Counted from the stretch's first letter, positions 48,401 through 60,734 are shown. The stretch: 64,000 bases of DNA from Agrocybe praecox (GCA_964017145.1 OZ024850.1:2271618-2335617), one strand, 5' to 3'. Numbers and translations: made by a program. Notes: generated by a model not told the origin, from the letters alone.

Positions 48401-49113
48401 TGACGTTTCATTGTAATTATTGGACTGTGACCTTCTTCAGAGTCAGATGAAGATCGTTTATGTTCTCCATTATCGCGGGGCGCATTAGATTGCTGAACAA
48501 TGGGTGCAGACACAGAAGTCTCCGGGAAAGGGAATTCCATTGCAGGTTTTTCTTCCTTTGGAGACTCTTGGAACCATTTCATGGGGTTTATGTTCCAACT
48601 GTCTTCCGACTGGTCCTTCTGTTGTCTCCGTTTGCCTTTGCGGTCGTGTGATGTAGGCAATTCCAATGCACCACGAAAATCCTTATCATCCATAGAAAAT
48701 CCCTCATACGCCTCGAAGGGCGCAGGAGAACTACTTTCTGACATGGAGTTATGATACACGGGATGCTTCCCTAGAGAAGGTGATCCAGGAATGGCGTAAG
48801 CGTAAGATAGCGAACGGGGAGGGCCTGTCCTTGTTGAAGGAGTGTCTGGAGGTGACTTGTAACCAGAAATGCGAGAAAGAGATTTCGAGGTATATTCTGG
48901 GCGCAGTAAAAGCTCTGTATCAGAGTTTTCCCGGGTATGATGTTGTTCTAGTACGTCGGTGGAATCATAGTGAACATGGCGTTCTGAAGTTGAAGGTGGT
49001 AGTGTTGAATGTTGCTTTTTGGGCGTCACTGTTGTTTCTGAGTCTTGGGTATCTTTCCTTTGAGATTGGAGAGCGACATGGGCCGCATCGTGCAGGACGT
49101 CGGCCAAAGACAT
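42422..49113 (-). CDS. Phospholipase D1/Spo14-type (PX-PH-PLD)
   Basis: Hydrolyses phosphatidylcholine to phosphatidic acid; in fungi it acts in secretion and sporulation. The first exon starts [20 protein letters not shown] and is serine-rich and disordered for about 300 residues. A PX-like region has [20 protein letters not shown] and [23 protein letters not shown] region has [17 protein letters not shown] joined to [18 protein letters not shown]. The first HKD is [20 protein letters not shown]; the second is [28 protein letters not shown] precedes the second half. The C-terminal part is an acidic low-complexity region ending with the conserved [20 protein letters not shown], then ADR and a stop; the final few codons to TGA at 42422 are uncertain. 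Many short introns split the catalytic part. Only 68 bp separate its start from the stop of the upstream flavoprotein gene. Confidence 0.9.
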
Positions 49114-49176
49114 GAAGGAAGGGCAGCGAGATGGGATTGAGGAGTGACAAAAATGGCAGTACCTTATTTACAGCAG

Positions 49177-49184
49177 TGACGTCA
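49177..49184. promoter_or_regulatory. CRE palindrome TGACGTCA at the flavoprotein stop / PLD promoter
   Basis: TGACGTCA is a perfect ATF/CREB-type site. It lies 64 bp upstream of the PLD start codon at 49113, and its last three bases on the plus strand form the TGA stop codon (49184-49182) of the flavoprotein gene. Confidence 0.5.
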
Positions 49185-51460
49185 CACTATTACGCTACTG
49201 ATCCTTGACCCTGCACTATGGCCAGCCCTTCGACCAAACACTGCTCCAGCTGTTAATCCACTTCCCCCGGGATAATTCCCGTAAAATAAACCGCCCACCA
49301 TTTCTCCCGCACAGAAAAGTCCAGGGATTATCTTATCAGTGACGGCAGACACAACTCCAGCAGTCATTGGATCAATCGACAGACCTCCAAATGTGAAGGT
49401 AATCCCACACGCGACCTTAACCGCCATAAACGGTGCCTTGTCAATAGGGAGCGCCCAGTTAGACTTGGGTATTTGCAATCCACTTTGTGCAGAAAGTTTA
49501 TCTTTTACTGCTGGGTTCCATTCGAGCCCCTCATTTTTTGCTGCCGCACCGTTGAACTCATGGATGGTTTCGACCAGTTGACGGGCATTCTCTAGGCCCC
49601 AATCGGGTTGGCTGAGCATATTAGCAAGCTCCTCAACAGAATCTGCCCACACTTTCTTGACCACTTCATCCGCATATTCTTCCTGCCTAAGGTGTTCCAG
49701 CACCTTTGCATCCCAGATCTGAAATGCATATCCTCCAGGTTGCTTGAGGATCGCCCTTCCGAACTTAGCATAGGTGTAGTTACGGAAATCTTCTCCCTCG
49801 TCTACGAAGCGCATCCCTTCTTTGTTCACCATAATACCAAGAGGATATCCTGATTTGGTGTACTGGTTCGTCATCTCTCGTTCACCGCCATCAGCAGATG
49901 CATTTGCGTCCCATGCAGTACTATGGCATCCTTCCCAGTCCCCGACTGTCTTGGCTCCAATACTGCGTGCCATCTCAAAGCCGTCACCTGTATTGTATGG
50001 TGTACCTCTTACCTGGATGAGCAATGATTAAAACAAGTTCCTGGATCGAGTAAAAATAGTACCCACTCTGGCATTGCTCCATTGGTCTCCCAAATATTTG
50101 ATCCTCATCTCTGAGTTGGCTTCAAACCCCCCAGCAGCAAGTACTACCGAACGCGCTTTCAGTGTTTTGGTTTTACCATCGTTGTCAACAACAACAATGC
50201 CGCTAACTTCGTCTCCGTCTGGACCTTTCGTCATCACTAGTTCAGTCGCTCTAGTGTTGAACAACATCTCGACGCCTGCTTCTTTCAAAGATTTTTGATG
50301 CGCTTTGATCAGCCCTTTGCCACCTTCATTCACACTAAGTGCCATCCCTCCCCAAAACTTGAATCTTCCTCCAACCTCATACGCCTGTCGGTTATATGAG
50401 AGCGTAAAGTCTACTCCCACCCTTTCTCTCAACCACTGCAGTGTCTCTCGCGAATTATTCACCAAGAAATCTACCAGTTTATCATCACTTCGGCCGTCAC
50501 CAAGGCGTTGAATATCAGCCATAAAATCTTGTGTGGTATAGGGCTCGACGTCAATCCGCTCCACCTCGTGAGCAGAAAGTTTACTGCCGAGCAATGGTAG
50601 CAGGTCCGTTAGGCCACCATGTGCAGTACGATGTGCCCCTGCTGTGAAATACCCATTGCCCCCTGCCCATTCTTCGGGGCATTTGTCGACCACGAGGACT
50701 ATGTTTGAGATTTTCGTGCAACACAACGGAGTTAATTGAATGATAACGTGGTCGGGCGAGGGTCGTTATATCGACCGATGTGATGTCATCAACGTTCAAA
50801 GTAGCACGTCCGTAGGGTGTGGGAGGAATGAGCGTAATTAATTAACCGTGCATAAAATACGACAGGCCACCCGACAGAGTGAGGTAGACGATGATTTTGA
50901 AAAGATTCCGTGGTGCAGCGAGTTATGTTGCGTCCATGCATAGATCCATAAGAAGTCCGAAGTAAGTAACCGTTAGTAGAATAACGGTCAATAAGACCCG
51001 AGGAACCAGGACAAACGAAAACAATGAAGGATATCAGCGTCCCATGTAGAAAATATGGGGTAACAAACAGAGCAGGCAATAAAATATGGGAAATTTCAGG
51101 ATTAATAACAGAAAGGTTTGGCCAATGTGTTGCCAAGCCTGGGAGAGCATGTCAAGCACTCGTTATGTTGATGGAAAATCTGAGGTGCAAACTGACAGCA
51201 ACAGATCGTCTTTTCATTTTCAACGCGTTTGGAAATTGGGCCCACTTGCCGATCACGCTTCCCCATTCCCCATATTCAAAGAAGACAGACAGGAATCTAA
51301 AATTTTAAAAGAATAGTAAGTGGAAATGGCGCTTACCCTTTTTACATCCGGCGTCAATAGCAGCGAGTGCGGCGCAACTTCCTGCATGCCCAGAGCCTAC
51401 GACAAGACAGTCATAGCCGGACTCGACACCTGCATTGGACTGAGTCTGACTTTCTGACAT
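49182..51460 (-). CDS. FAD-dependent oxidoreductase of the fumarate reductase / CobZ-TcuA type
   Basis: Flavoprotein of the FAD_binding_2 superfamily. Exon 1 (51460-51339) starts MSESQTQSNAGVESGYDCLV and has the dinucleotide motif VVGSGHAGSCAALAA. An unusually long intron (51338-50709, about 630 bp) follows, then VLVVDKCPEEWAGGNGYFTA, VLAAGGFEANSEMRIKYLG and, after a short intron, RGTPYNTGDGFEMARSIGAK. The C-terminal half has TFGGLSIDPMTAGVVSA and GLFCAGEMVGGLFYGNYPGG, then SGLTAGAVFGRRAGHSAG, the family's FAD-binding end. The closest recognisable relatives are bacterial tricarballylate dehydrogenase/CobZ-like and 3-ketosteroid dehydrogenase-like enzymes; substrate specificity cannot be read from sequence. 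A cytosolic location is inferred, since no signal peptide is seen. Confidence 0.85.
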
Positions 51461-53859
51461 GTTGATTTGCGTTGAATTCTGGGCCGTAGTCCTTCTTGGC
51501 TCTTTCGTATATGTAGTTGATTTCTTGTAGTAAGTATTATGCGGAGTCTGTTGGGATTCGTTTCATTAGTATTAATTTTCTTTGAAAAGGCGTGCAGGAA
51601 TGTATATATTACTAGTTGGAACTGAAAGAGACGGCTGCTGATTTCTTTGACGATTGACAACGTTCTGATACAACATCGAATGTAAGTTCACACTTTGACC
51701 TGACAGGAAAATTTACCTATAAGTCGCGCCTGGAAGAACTAGATAGTATAGGCCTCAGATAAAGGATTGATTAAGTTGCTGATAAAAGAGTGGTCAGCTA
51801 CTCTCTATTCCTGTTTTGCGGGAGTCTGCGGCCCGGCAATATTGAATCGTGATGCTCGGATGCTTGAATGTCAAAGTGTCGTTATGCTCCGGCCACCTAT
51901 TCTATTTCTGGATATTCTTGTTCACCATGATGAGCCGGAGCTCAGAGGGCTTGGAAGATTATATATTCAAATCGATACTTGTAGATTTGGCTGCCAGAAA
52001 TTCTTTAGATTACATGGTCAACAAAAAGATAAAGATGGGACGGTATAGCGGGTGCCAGAGAAGTTGCATCAAAAATCAACAGACAACGTTAAGAGAAAAA
52101 GAAAGGGAGTCTGACGATATTTAAGATATGCACATTGTAGATGGTTCATTCTGTCCCCTAAACATATTATATTAGATGGGGCTGTTCCTCTAATTTCCGT
52201 ATGCACCCCCGTTGCTACATGAAATAATATTTCCAATCTGAACCTTGTGTAGCCTTTGTCACAGTTCAAAGGAAAGGGGTGTTTTATCAAGTTGCATGGC
52301 CACAGTGAAGACTGATGCATATACTGAGTACATAATAGTACCGTCGACTTGTTTGCGGCCCGTCTCAAGAACCCATGCCAGCGAGGGTACTCTGATGGAA
52401 ATTTCGACAAAATGGACACTATCATATGGGCTGTACCAAAGCAGAATCAACAAATTTGAATAATATTGATAATCTTACCAGATTCTAACTATTTAGAGCA
52501 GGATTGTATTGGAAGTTATTATGCCTATGGCTTAAACCAATACAAAAATCTGACAGTCATTGGAAATGCTGTTCGTCTACATGGCCTGAGATCTTCATTA
52601 GGAAATGTTTGAATTGGGAGAGCAATACCAATGCATGCGTATGACCACTTGCCCTGTATGGCATGACTCCGCAATGAACTTAAATTTTGTTTGGAACAAG
52701 GTTGGCGAGTATTCAAAACTGACTCTAGTACCCCAAATAGCTCTCGACCGCCAGAATGAAAATTCTCAGAGGTGCATCTTCTAACATGGCAAGTAAACAG
52801 AATGCGGAGTACGGAAAAATTGCGGATATGTAACGAAGTTTCTGTTAAAGGACTTGGGAATAAGCCTCATTTGTGACGCTTTCAATCAATTGACATCAGA
52901 ATGTGGGGAAACCGAGGGAATCGACGGCGGGACACCTTCCTCCTGAGATAAACGCGAGGGAAATACTAGTGAAAAGGCCAGATATAGCTATTTCGGATGT
53001 ATTAAAGCTAGTATGCCAGCCATATAGTCAATCTCCGTGATCCAACCGACACACTTGGAGGACGAAGAGAGTGCGGTAAAACATATCGGGCGGTCTCGTG
53101 ATCCTGAACCAGGAAATAAGAGGAATTGCTTCTTTGACATCCTACGGAAAAAATACGGAGCAAATAACTGAATGAGTTTCAAGCTCTTTGACTTCTTTGA
53201 TAGCCATAGGGCCCATTCCGTAAAGTGGGGAACCTTGGGGAATGACAGGCATTACGGGGTCGCGGAGTTGTTACACAGGTCGGAATTGGACTGAGGTTGT
53301 AGGTTAATTTCTTCGATCGGACCGGCACACTTCATAAAGACGGCAAGGCCAAGGCAAAACAGAATATTTGGATGTGTTCTTATCTTTTTTTACTCGCCTT
53401 GACAAAGAAGTTAGTGTCCGAGGAGCCCTCAGTGATTGGAAACGCAAATGTCGTTTAATCGACCTTGAGAAAAACGCCATTTTTGGGTACGACACGGTGG
53501 AAGACGCTAAGTCCGTGCGTGCGATTCCATGTAGAGAGTTTTTGGAAGTAGCCACAATGACGGCATGGTAAAAAGAGATTCGGAGAAATAGAGGACTTAA
53601 TTGACATCGTCAAGAGAGTGATCTGCAAAGTCAAGCCTAACTGTTTATGAACGAGTTCAATGTAATCTCCCAAAGCTTAAAAAGTGAAGGCACACCGTAC
53701 CTGCGGCTAGGTACGCCACTGCGTAAGATTTTTCCGAACGTGGCGTGTGGAAGGAAAACACGGACCATAGCTTTGCTATAGCTTCAACGCGATGCGTTCC
53801 TTGTCAGAGGATAAAAATACATATTTTAGATATAGACAAGATGGGGAAACCTAAGTATC
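51461..53859. other. 2.4-kb gene-poor spacer
   Basis: Lies between the flavoprotein start and the AOS1 3' end, both on the minus strand. Short frames occur on both strands but none has family motifs, splice-consistent continuation or codon periodicity that I could see. No inverted or long direct repeat was noticed by eye. It includes the flavoprotein promoter and AOS1 3' flank. Confidence 0.4.
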
Positions 53860-55268
53860 TCAAGGCATGTTCAATCGACAAACTGTACCACCGCCAGTGT
53901 TACCGTCAAAAACAAAGAAATTGACTATCGGTGGTTCTCGTCCTCCAAGGGCTTTCAAAATGTCCTGGGCAAGCATTCCGCCGACAATTGCACAGACAGG
54001 CGAGAACTCATAGCTTGCGGTGGTTGAAAGTGACCTAAAGGAATTGTAAATCAACCATGACTTTGAAAATGCGGGACCTTTTTCGTACTCAATGAGGTTT
54101 CGAGGTTCAGTTGTCAAAACTTGCTTATTGACATCGGCTTCCGAGATAAGGGAGTTAGCTATACCTTCCAGTTCATCTGCTTGGCTAATGTCATCTGGTA
54201 GGGACTTGTGTCTGGATTGAAATTGCCACAGTGCTAGAAAATGTTTGGCTCTCATTCCAATGATATCATGAACAGAACTTTCTTACCAATGATAGCAAAA
54301 TAGAGAGCAGGATTCACTTCCTTGGTCTGTCGTTTAGTCAGACCGCTCCACCTATGTTGGAGCGCAGACGCGAGGGGTGGATAAACAACGGTAGTTTTAA
54401 CACTTTTTGGCTGGTCTTTAGGCGCTGACCTATCTCTGTGTTGTTGCATAAAATACAATAAGAGATATGCTCGAAATCAATACAAACAAAAGGGAACGTG
54501 ATCTTGACTTACGGAGCGAGGTATTCATGGCTTAAAAGATCGCAGAAAATGTAACCAACGAGTCCGTAAGTGCCTCCAGTGTAGAATGGTTTCTGGTGTT
54601 TACGGCAAATATCATTTATGGTAATCTGAAGCCAACTCAGTCAGAAATCAGGGTACGAGTTTGGAGAAAGAGGCTGTACGATCAACTCACAAGTTCTTCT
54701 TGATTCTCATCCGTTATGCACACGAGATCCACTGCTTTGATAATCGACTCGAGTTGTTCACTCCTCATCGCCGACGGGTCCGTTATTGTCTCCACGGCCA
54801 CGAGGGGATTAAGACTTTCGATTCTTGATTTGGCAGCGTCGAGCCTCTGCGAGGGGTGTCACCGATAAAATACCAGTATATATCCGTAAAGGTGTTAGAA
54901 TACCTTACTTTCGAACCGACATCTTCATCTCTGAAAAAGAATCCCGCTCCTAAATCCTCTTCGCTGACGTTTTCCCCATCTACAATAATCAACTTTCCAA
55001 TACCAGCAAGTACCATATTCTTGATAGCTTCTGTAGCTACACCCTTGAGGCGTACTACCAGAATAGTGGCGTTCCTCATCCTGCAAAGATCAGGTCATTG
55101 CAAGCCCAACAATGTAACAAGTATAATTATTTACCGTTGCTGGGCTTCTATTCCCCAGAGTCGCATTTGCCTATCATAACGTGTAGCCTCTTCCTCGGTG
55201 AGATTAAGAGCAATGCTGTCGTTGCTAGAAGTAACGGTTCCTGATTCGTTGGGCTGCACGTCGGTCAT
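53860..55268 (-). CDS. AOS1: SUMO-activating enzyme subunit 1 (AOS1/SAE1)
   Basis: Partner of UBA2 in the heterodimeric E1 that activates SUMO. It starts MTDVQPNESGTVTSSNDSIA, then EEATRYDRQMRLWGIEAQQR, the E1 signature R-x2-R-x3-W-G. Next comes MRNATILVVRLKGVATEAIK and LAGIGKLIIVDGENVSEEDL, the Rossmann nucleotide-binding core; the usual G-x-G after ILVV is replaced by RLKG here. RRLDAAKSRIESLNPLVAVE, KPFYTGGTYGLVGYIFCDLL and SPVCAIVGGMLAQDILKALG complete the fold. It ends GNTGGGTVCRLNMP then TGA at 53860. An upstream open frame to 55463 starts without ATG and was not used. About five introns. Confidence 0.9.
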
Positions 55269-55885
55269 TTCTGTTGAAGATCCGTTGGAAGTAACAAGTT
55301 GCAAGATAGTTTTTTTCTCAGTATACGACAACCAATCCGATGGCCGGTCAATTGTTAACACTTCGGAGAAATTCACGAAGAAAGCTTGAGAATAATTCGT
55401 AAGGCAGCGGGTAAGAGTGCCTCTGAGAAGACGCGTCTGAATGAATCGTGCAAAGGTTGCCAAACGCGCTCAATCAGGGATTCGGCTGTTACCGATCAAT
55501 TACTATACTTGGGTATTTGACTCATGTGACGGCTCTGTGCTGGCTGTGCACGAGTTGCTGGCAAGCCTCAAGACAAGGCAAGGACCTTTCATAGATAGTC
55601 ATTGTGTAGTCATTTGAGTCAAGTGCGTTGGATTTTTCAGGCTCGCGATGTTAAGTAGTAGTATGTGTATAACGGTCGTACAATAAACGTTAATTTGTAA
55701 ATACTCGATTGTTTGTTTTGTTGATGCTACAAAGGCTCCAGGAGATATTCGAAAGTAATACATATGCAAGGCAGGGTATACTAAATAGATAGTGCGGACA
55801 TTATTCCGGCCTATAGCCAGGACGCAGTAAGTAGCGGGCAGAGTACAAAAGGGTTGAAAGAAAGTCATAGAGAGTGGGCGTCCAA
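55269..55885. other. Spacer Zn2Cys6 regulator / AOS1
   Basis: 617 bp containing the AOS1 promoter and the 3' flank of the neighbouring regulator, both on the minus strand. AT-rich; no gene or repeat recognised. Confidence 0.45.
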
Positions 55886-58711
55886 TTACACCATCATCCC
55901 ATCACCGCTGGATGTCCCATCTCTGTCGTCATCCAATCTGGAATAAATAGAAATAATTCAGAGAGTGTTTTTATGCTGAGCGGAAGGAACCTACAAATAG
56001 TTTCGTTCGATTTCTGATAGAATACTCAAGAAGTCCCCTGTAAATAATACAGTCAACACCAATGCCAAAGTGGATGTTTTCGTTGAAAGACTCACAAAGG
56101 AATGCATGCGCACGCGCCGCAGACGCAGGAGCAGTTTCGGCCTTTCGTACAGCATCTAGGAGTGTCGACGCGACGAATCTGACCTTGTGAACTAGACTGG
56201 GACCGTTAGTCGCGATAGACTGGATGGGTATGCTAAAGAACATATGAGCTCCTGGAGTTATAAATTTCTTCAGATTTTACAAACCTATGCAGGATGTTCA
56301 GAAGATCACTAGCAACAGCTTCTCGGTCTTCTGCGACCTGTTGTTCATCAAGGTTCCCTCGGAGAGACATGATGAGCTCATCGCGGTATTGCTCGATCAC
56401 GAATCGCACAAGTTGCTATATAAGAGATAAATTAGTACAAGTATTAGAAATTGTAAGGAAAAAATCATACTTGAGTGACGTATAGATTGGCCTGCATCAC
56501 TAAGAAAGGGTTCAAAGCATTCTCGCGCGATGCGTTAGGATTGTCGAAGAAATCCTTGACTTCAGCAAACGTTGCCTGGCGGAAGCCAGCCCCGCCATAC
56601 TCCGGTAGCACGTTTGGTTGCGAAGGTGTTTGCTTCAACCGCAAAGCTTCGGGTGCATGGCTAAGGGCAGCCAAAATCCTCGCCTGTAATGACTGAACCT
56701 CCTCTAATCTAGCGGTTGCAAATTGGCCTTGTGGAGGTGATCGCTTATCGACACGAATGCGAACGAGAATTTCGCCCAACAGGGCAAATATTCTTGATGT
56801 ATAGTTAAGCCCGGATACAATAGCGGTCTTTCCGTGGGGTTGGGGCAAATAGGCGGTAGGTGTGATACTACATAGAAGAAAGTTGAACATCACAATGACG
56901 GACAAACATCGGATTACGACATACTATTCGTCGTCCAGCTCCTTTGGGAAGTGAACTGTACAGTCTTCGTCGCGCAAACATATCGGTCGACCGAGTAGAA
57001 TTGACATGGACTTATCAGCTGGGAAATATGTTTTTGAGTTTCAGAACTTCGAAACGAGAAGGATGAAACAGACGTACCTCCGAATAGCAACCAGAAAACT
57101 CGCCTGCGCACTTCGCACTCAATTGGATCTAAACCTTCGTATGATGCTTCTTCATGCATTCGTAGAGTTACTGCGATATGTGCAGCCTCTCCGAAAGCAG
57201 CGTGCTGTGTAGCATCATGACCTTCGCAGAAGTGATAGATACAATCACTGTGAAGAATCAGTAATCAGATAGTGAATAGTTTGAACAAACAAACGCACAA
57301 ATAACGAATTACTACATGCATCGATGTTGGGGGATCGTATGAAGCAATCGTGATGTGCCTACTGGCCTCATGACATGTCTGGAGAACTTTGAGTGACGTA
57401 GATAATCCACGAGCATAACGGGGACTTACCTGGGCCAATTTGCGCACTACATGACGTTCCATAGGCAGATACGATCGAGGAAGTTGCACCAACGTGGAGG
57501 CGACTGTGGACATGACCAAGGCGAAGAAAAGAGGGTCCCTCTCCTCTCTCCGTGACCGTAAATCGGCCATGAAGGAGGGCTTGTGGATGCTGGGTGTGAG
57601 AGGATATACGAAGTCGAAGAATAAAGTTATAATCAATGAAATAGTATCTCTCGGTGCAATTTCTTCTAGACGCCTAGGCCTGTAGTAGTAGGACAGCGGA
57701 GGAACTGTCGTCGGAACGGGGGCCGGAAGTTGCTGGTGTTGTTTATAGGACCAGTTATAGAGGGGATACGTACTGAAGGAATCCGACGGAGAATTTGGGT
57801 ACGGAGATTGTTCCTCGACTTTGGCCTGATTTCGATGTAAACCGTTATGTCCATTAGTTTCAACTGACCGAGAGCCATTGAAGGACGAGGCCGGAACGCT
57901 GCTCGATTGAGAATAATGATATGTATCTGCGGCAATCGGGTATCGTGAGGGCGGTATTGGTACGGATGGAATAGAGGGGAGCGAATGAGACGCCTCTAAG
58001 AAAGATGGTGGACTCTTGGACCCTAAGCTGGGTGAGACCATGCTCTGGGGGGGACTGGCAACATTTGTGATGGGTGAAGTGGCGATATCGAGCTCTGGTG
58101 AGCCATCAGACCGTGCTTGCTGTTGTCCGGCTGCTGCTGCTGCTGCCTCTTGGAGTCGTCGAAGGTAGCTAAAGCAGAACGGTCAAGGTCGGTCAAATGG
58201 GTGGCAGAGGGGTGCTACGTACAGATTCGGAGGCCCCCGCTTTTTTGGTTGGTAGTCGTATGTGCACGGGATGCCGAGGGTTATACAATGCTTGCATGAT
58301 TGCTTGGGGTCGTCGGGGTTTTCCCTTGCACAACGAACTTTGCGTGCACGACAAGCGTCGCAACCTATAAGAACAAATGAATATAAATTCACTCAGGAGA
58401 CGTGGGGGATGGACGGACTCTGTGACTGCCTCCTAGATGAAGAAAAAAGTGGTCAGCATGAGCGCAAGACAAAAAATATATGAAATAACATGGAATGCCA
58501 CAATGGAGAGAATACAAGAAGAATGTGGGGAGAAGTGATGTGGGGGAGTGCGGGGTGAAGACGCGGTTTGAAGGGGAGCGGAGAAAAGTCGGAGAATCAA
58601 AACATACTTTCTCTTGCTCTTGCTGTTTTCGGAGAGAGATTCCTTGAGATGACCATCGTCGGAAGGGGGCGTGGCTGAAATGTTCTCTTTCTTAGGACGA
58701 GCGGCAGGCAT
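55886..58711 (-). CDS. Zn(II)2Cys6 transcription factor with fungal-specific domain
   Basis: Starts MPAARPKKENISATPPSDDG. After an intron comes the zinc cluster GCDACRARKVRCARENPDD and PKQSCKHCITLGIPC, spacing C-x2-C-x6-C-x11-C-x2-C-x6-C, then the linker TYDYQPKKRGPPNLYLRRLQ. KKRGPP is like the linker of maltose/sucrose-type activators, so a sugar-related role is possible but unproven. A glutamine/alanine stretch and a serine/proline-rich region follow, then IITLFFDFVYPLTPSIHKPS and MADLRSRREERDPLFFALVM, the start of the fungal_trans domain. RRVFWLLFGADKSMSILLGR, joined across an intron, is the domain's typical core. The end reads LSILSEIERNYL, joined to DDDRDGTSSGDGMMV then TAA. About nine introns. 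Confidence 0.88.
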
Positions 58712-59456
58712 GATGTGTGAAGGAGATGTGGGGGCTTGGATTTCTGGCGACCGTGCTCGTTTTGAGCTGATTGTCTGTTTGTTGTCCCGTGGCGACTTGT
58801 TTACAGCTCGGGCGCTTTGCTTCAATAATTTATATCAGTATTTCAAGAAACTTAACAGATCCTTCGCGCATGGTTCAACAACATGCACCAGTATCACCTG
58901 AACATGCTCAGTTCGCTTCAGTTCGGCTAAATCCCGGACCCAGCATCCTGGCGCATCACTGCCCCCGTCACAGATCGATCCACGGTCCTTTTAGCATGTC
59001 AAGCTTCCAAGTCCCAGTCTCAGAGATCTGTGTCCCGCGGATCCTCTTTTTACCTGCCACGTGAACCATGTTTTCATTGTCTCAATCTCCGATGTTAGTG
59101 GTCATAGCGGCCATGTTAAAAAAGCATTAGGCAGTCGCACCTTCCCAGAAAGGATTCTTATCGTATTTTCTTCGGAAAAGGAAATGATAATCGTAGTATC
59201 TACCATAGACTTGCAAGGCATACTTAGCATCCTCAAAAAAAGAGAAATATCAAGGGGCCAGAGGACATTCACCATAACAAGTTCCTCGTGGCCAGACCAG
59301 GCACTAGTAAAGAAACAAAGGAGCACGATAGTTTCGGAGCACAAAAGGGAAGCAAAATTTCCTGATTTGGAAATATCATCATCAAGCATGCGAACGTGAC
59401 GTTGGCCCGCCACGGTGGACTAAACATTCTACATTCCTTTACCGTACAATACACCA
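58712..59456. promoter_or_regulatory. Divergent promoter Zn2Cys6 regulator / GRASP
   Basis: A 745-bp spacer between divergent starts with a CACGTGAA site at 59058-59065. No gene in either strand could be supported; frames at 59061-59413 lack family motifs. Confidence 0.4.
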
Positions 59457-60734
59457 ATGGGTGCTGGTCAGTCAACTTCTCAATCAGAAACTCCTTCTCA
59501 AGGTCTCCACGTACTCAGGGTGACGCCTTCATCTCCTGCATTCCACGCAAATATCGAACCGTTCTTTGACTTTGTCGTTGGGTTTGAGGGTGATACTATA
59601 TCATCTGATAACGGAATCGACGTTTCAGCGCTCGAAAAGATTGTCGAAAGTCACGAAAACAGAACGTTGAAACTACTTGTATGGAATAGCAAGAGCCAGC
59701 AAACAAGAGGTATTGACGTTCGTCTCTACCTTCTATGAATTAACCGTGCTTAACGTTGCAGTCGTACCTCTTGTTCCATCCCGCATATGGTCTCAACAAC
59801 AACTCAGTCCCGATGACTCACAAACATTACCGTCCAGTTCTCAACCTTCACTGCTTGGGCTAAGCATGCGTTTATGCCATCCAGAGGCAGCCTCAGACAA
59901 TGTGTGGCATGTGCTCGACGTGATAGAAGGGAGTCCTGCGGAAAGTGCGGGTCTCGTCCCAATGGGAGACTGGATTCTAGGGTGGTCCGGTGGAGTTCTG
60001 AGCGCTGAAAATGACTTCTACGACCTTGTTGAAGCGGTATGTTGTACGACTTTGTTTTCGCGAAAAACATCTAGCTGAGCAGATAGTAGCATGTTGATAA
60101 GCCCCTAAGGGTCTATGTTTACTCGTATGATTTTGAGTGCGTTTTATGTTTCATCTTTAAGATCCTCGGTTTTACTCACAAATATGATAGCACCTTGAGA
60201 GAAGTCGTACTTATTCCGAACCGTCACTGGGGTGGCGAGGGTCTTCTGGGTTGTGTGTTTGGGTAAGTCTCTTCCATTATTCACTAATATATGCGCGCTT
60301 CTCTTACTTGCCCCGGTCCAAGATTTGGTCTGCTACACAGAATACCACCTCAGTCCGAAGACCATGTGCCAGGATCAGTACCTCCTGAACTTCAAGAACA
60401 GGAAGACGAGTACGGCAGTCAAGATTTGTTTGTCCCCGCCGACGTAAACGACTCAAATCACGCTGATTGGCGTCAGGAAGAACAAGAACAGTGGAACCGC
60501 GAAGTTCTTTCCAGAGAGACTCATATTCAAACCACCCGGTCTGCGTCATCTTCAAACCTTCACCATGGTAATCACGATCATGCAGTTCACGCCCATGACT
60601 TCAGATCGCCCGGCTCTCCGGATATATCTATTCCTCGCCCTTCATCGAGAGGTCACACCAACCCACCTCGGATTCATAGCCCCCTGAGTCCAAAGCATAA
60701 TGTCGACCCGTCAGAACACTCGTCATTACGATGA
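59457..60734 (+). CDS. GRASP55/65-like Golgi stacking protein (Grh1-like)
   Basis: Peripheral Golgi protein with two PDZ-like GRASP domains; in fungi it supports unconventional secretion. It starts MGAGQSTSQSETPSQGLHVL; Gly2 with a Ser-rich context is a likely N-myristoylation site. PDZ1: VTPSSPAFHANIEPFFDFVV, then TLKLLVWNSKSQQTR. After an intron: VVPLVPSRIWSQQQL, then LLGLSMRLCHPEAASDNVWH and GSPAESAGLVPMGDWILGWS for PDZ2. HVDKPLRVYVYSYDFD and VLIPNRHWGGEGLLGCVFG follow in small exons and complete the conserved core (GWGGxGxLGC-like). The tail is serine/proline/glutamine-rich (RSPGSPDISIPRPSSRG) and ends PSEHSSLR before TGA, as in the regulatory SPR domain. About five introns. Confidence 0.93.

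Noticed and set aside
47877..49115. Plus-strand frames opposite PLD exon 1
   Set aside because: Shadows of the serine-rich PLD exon. The minus frame is open for 488 codons and joins to PX and PH domains.
51767..53673. Frames of 60-118 codons in the 2.4-kb spacer, considered as a lost gene
   Set aside because: No family motifs, frames on both strands in equal number and no consistent splice signals.
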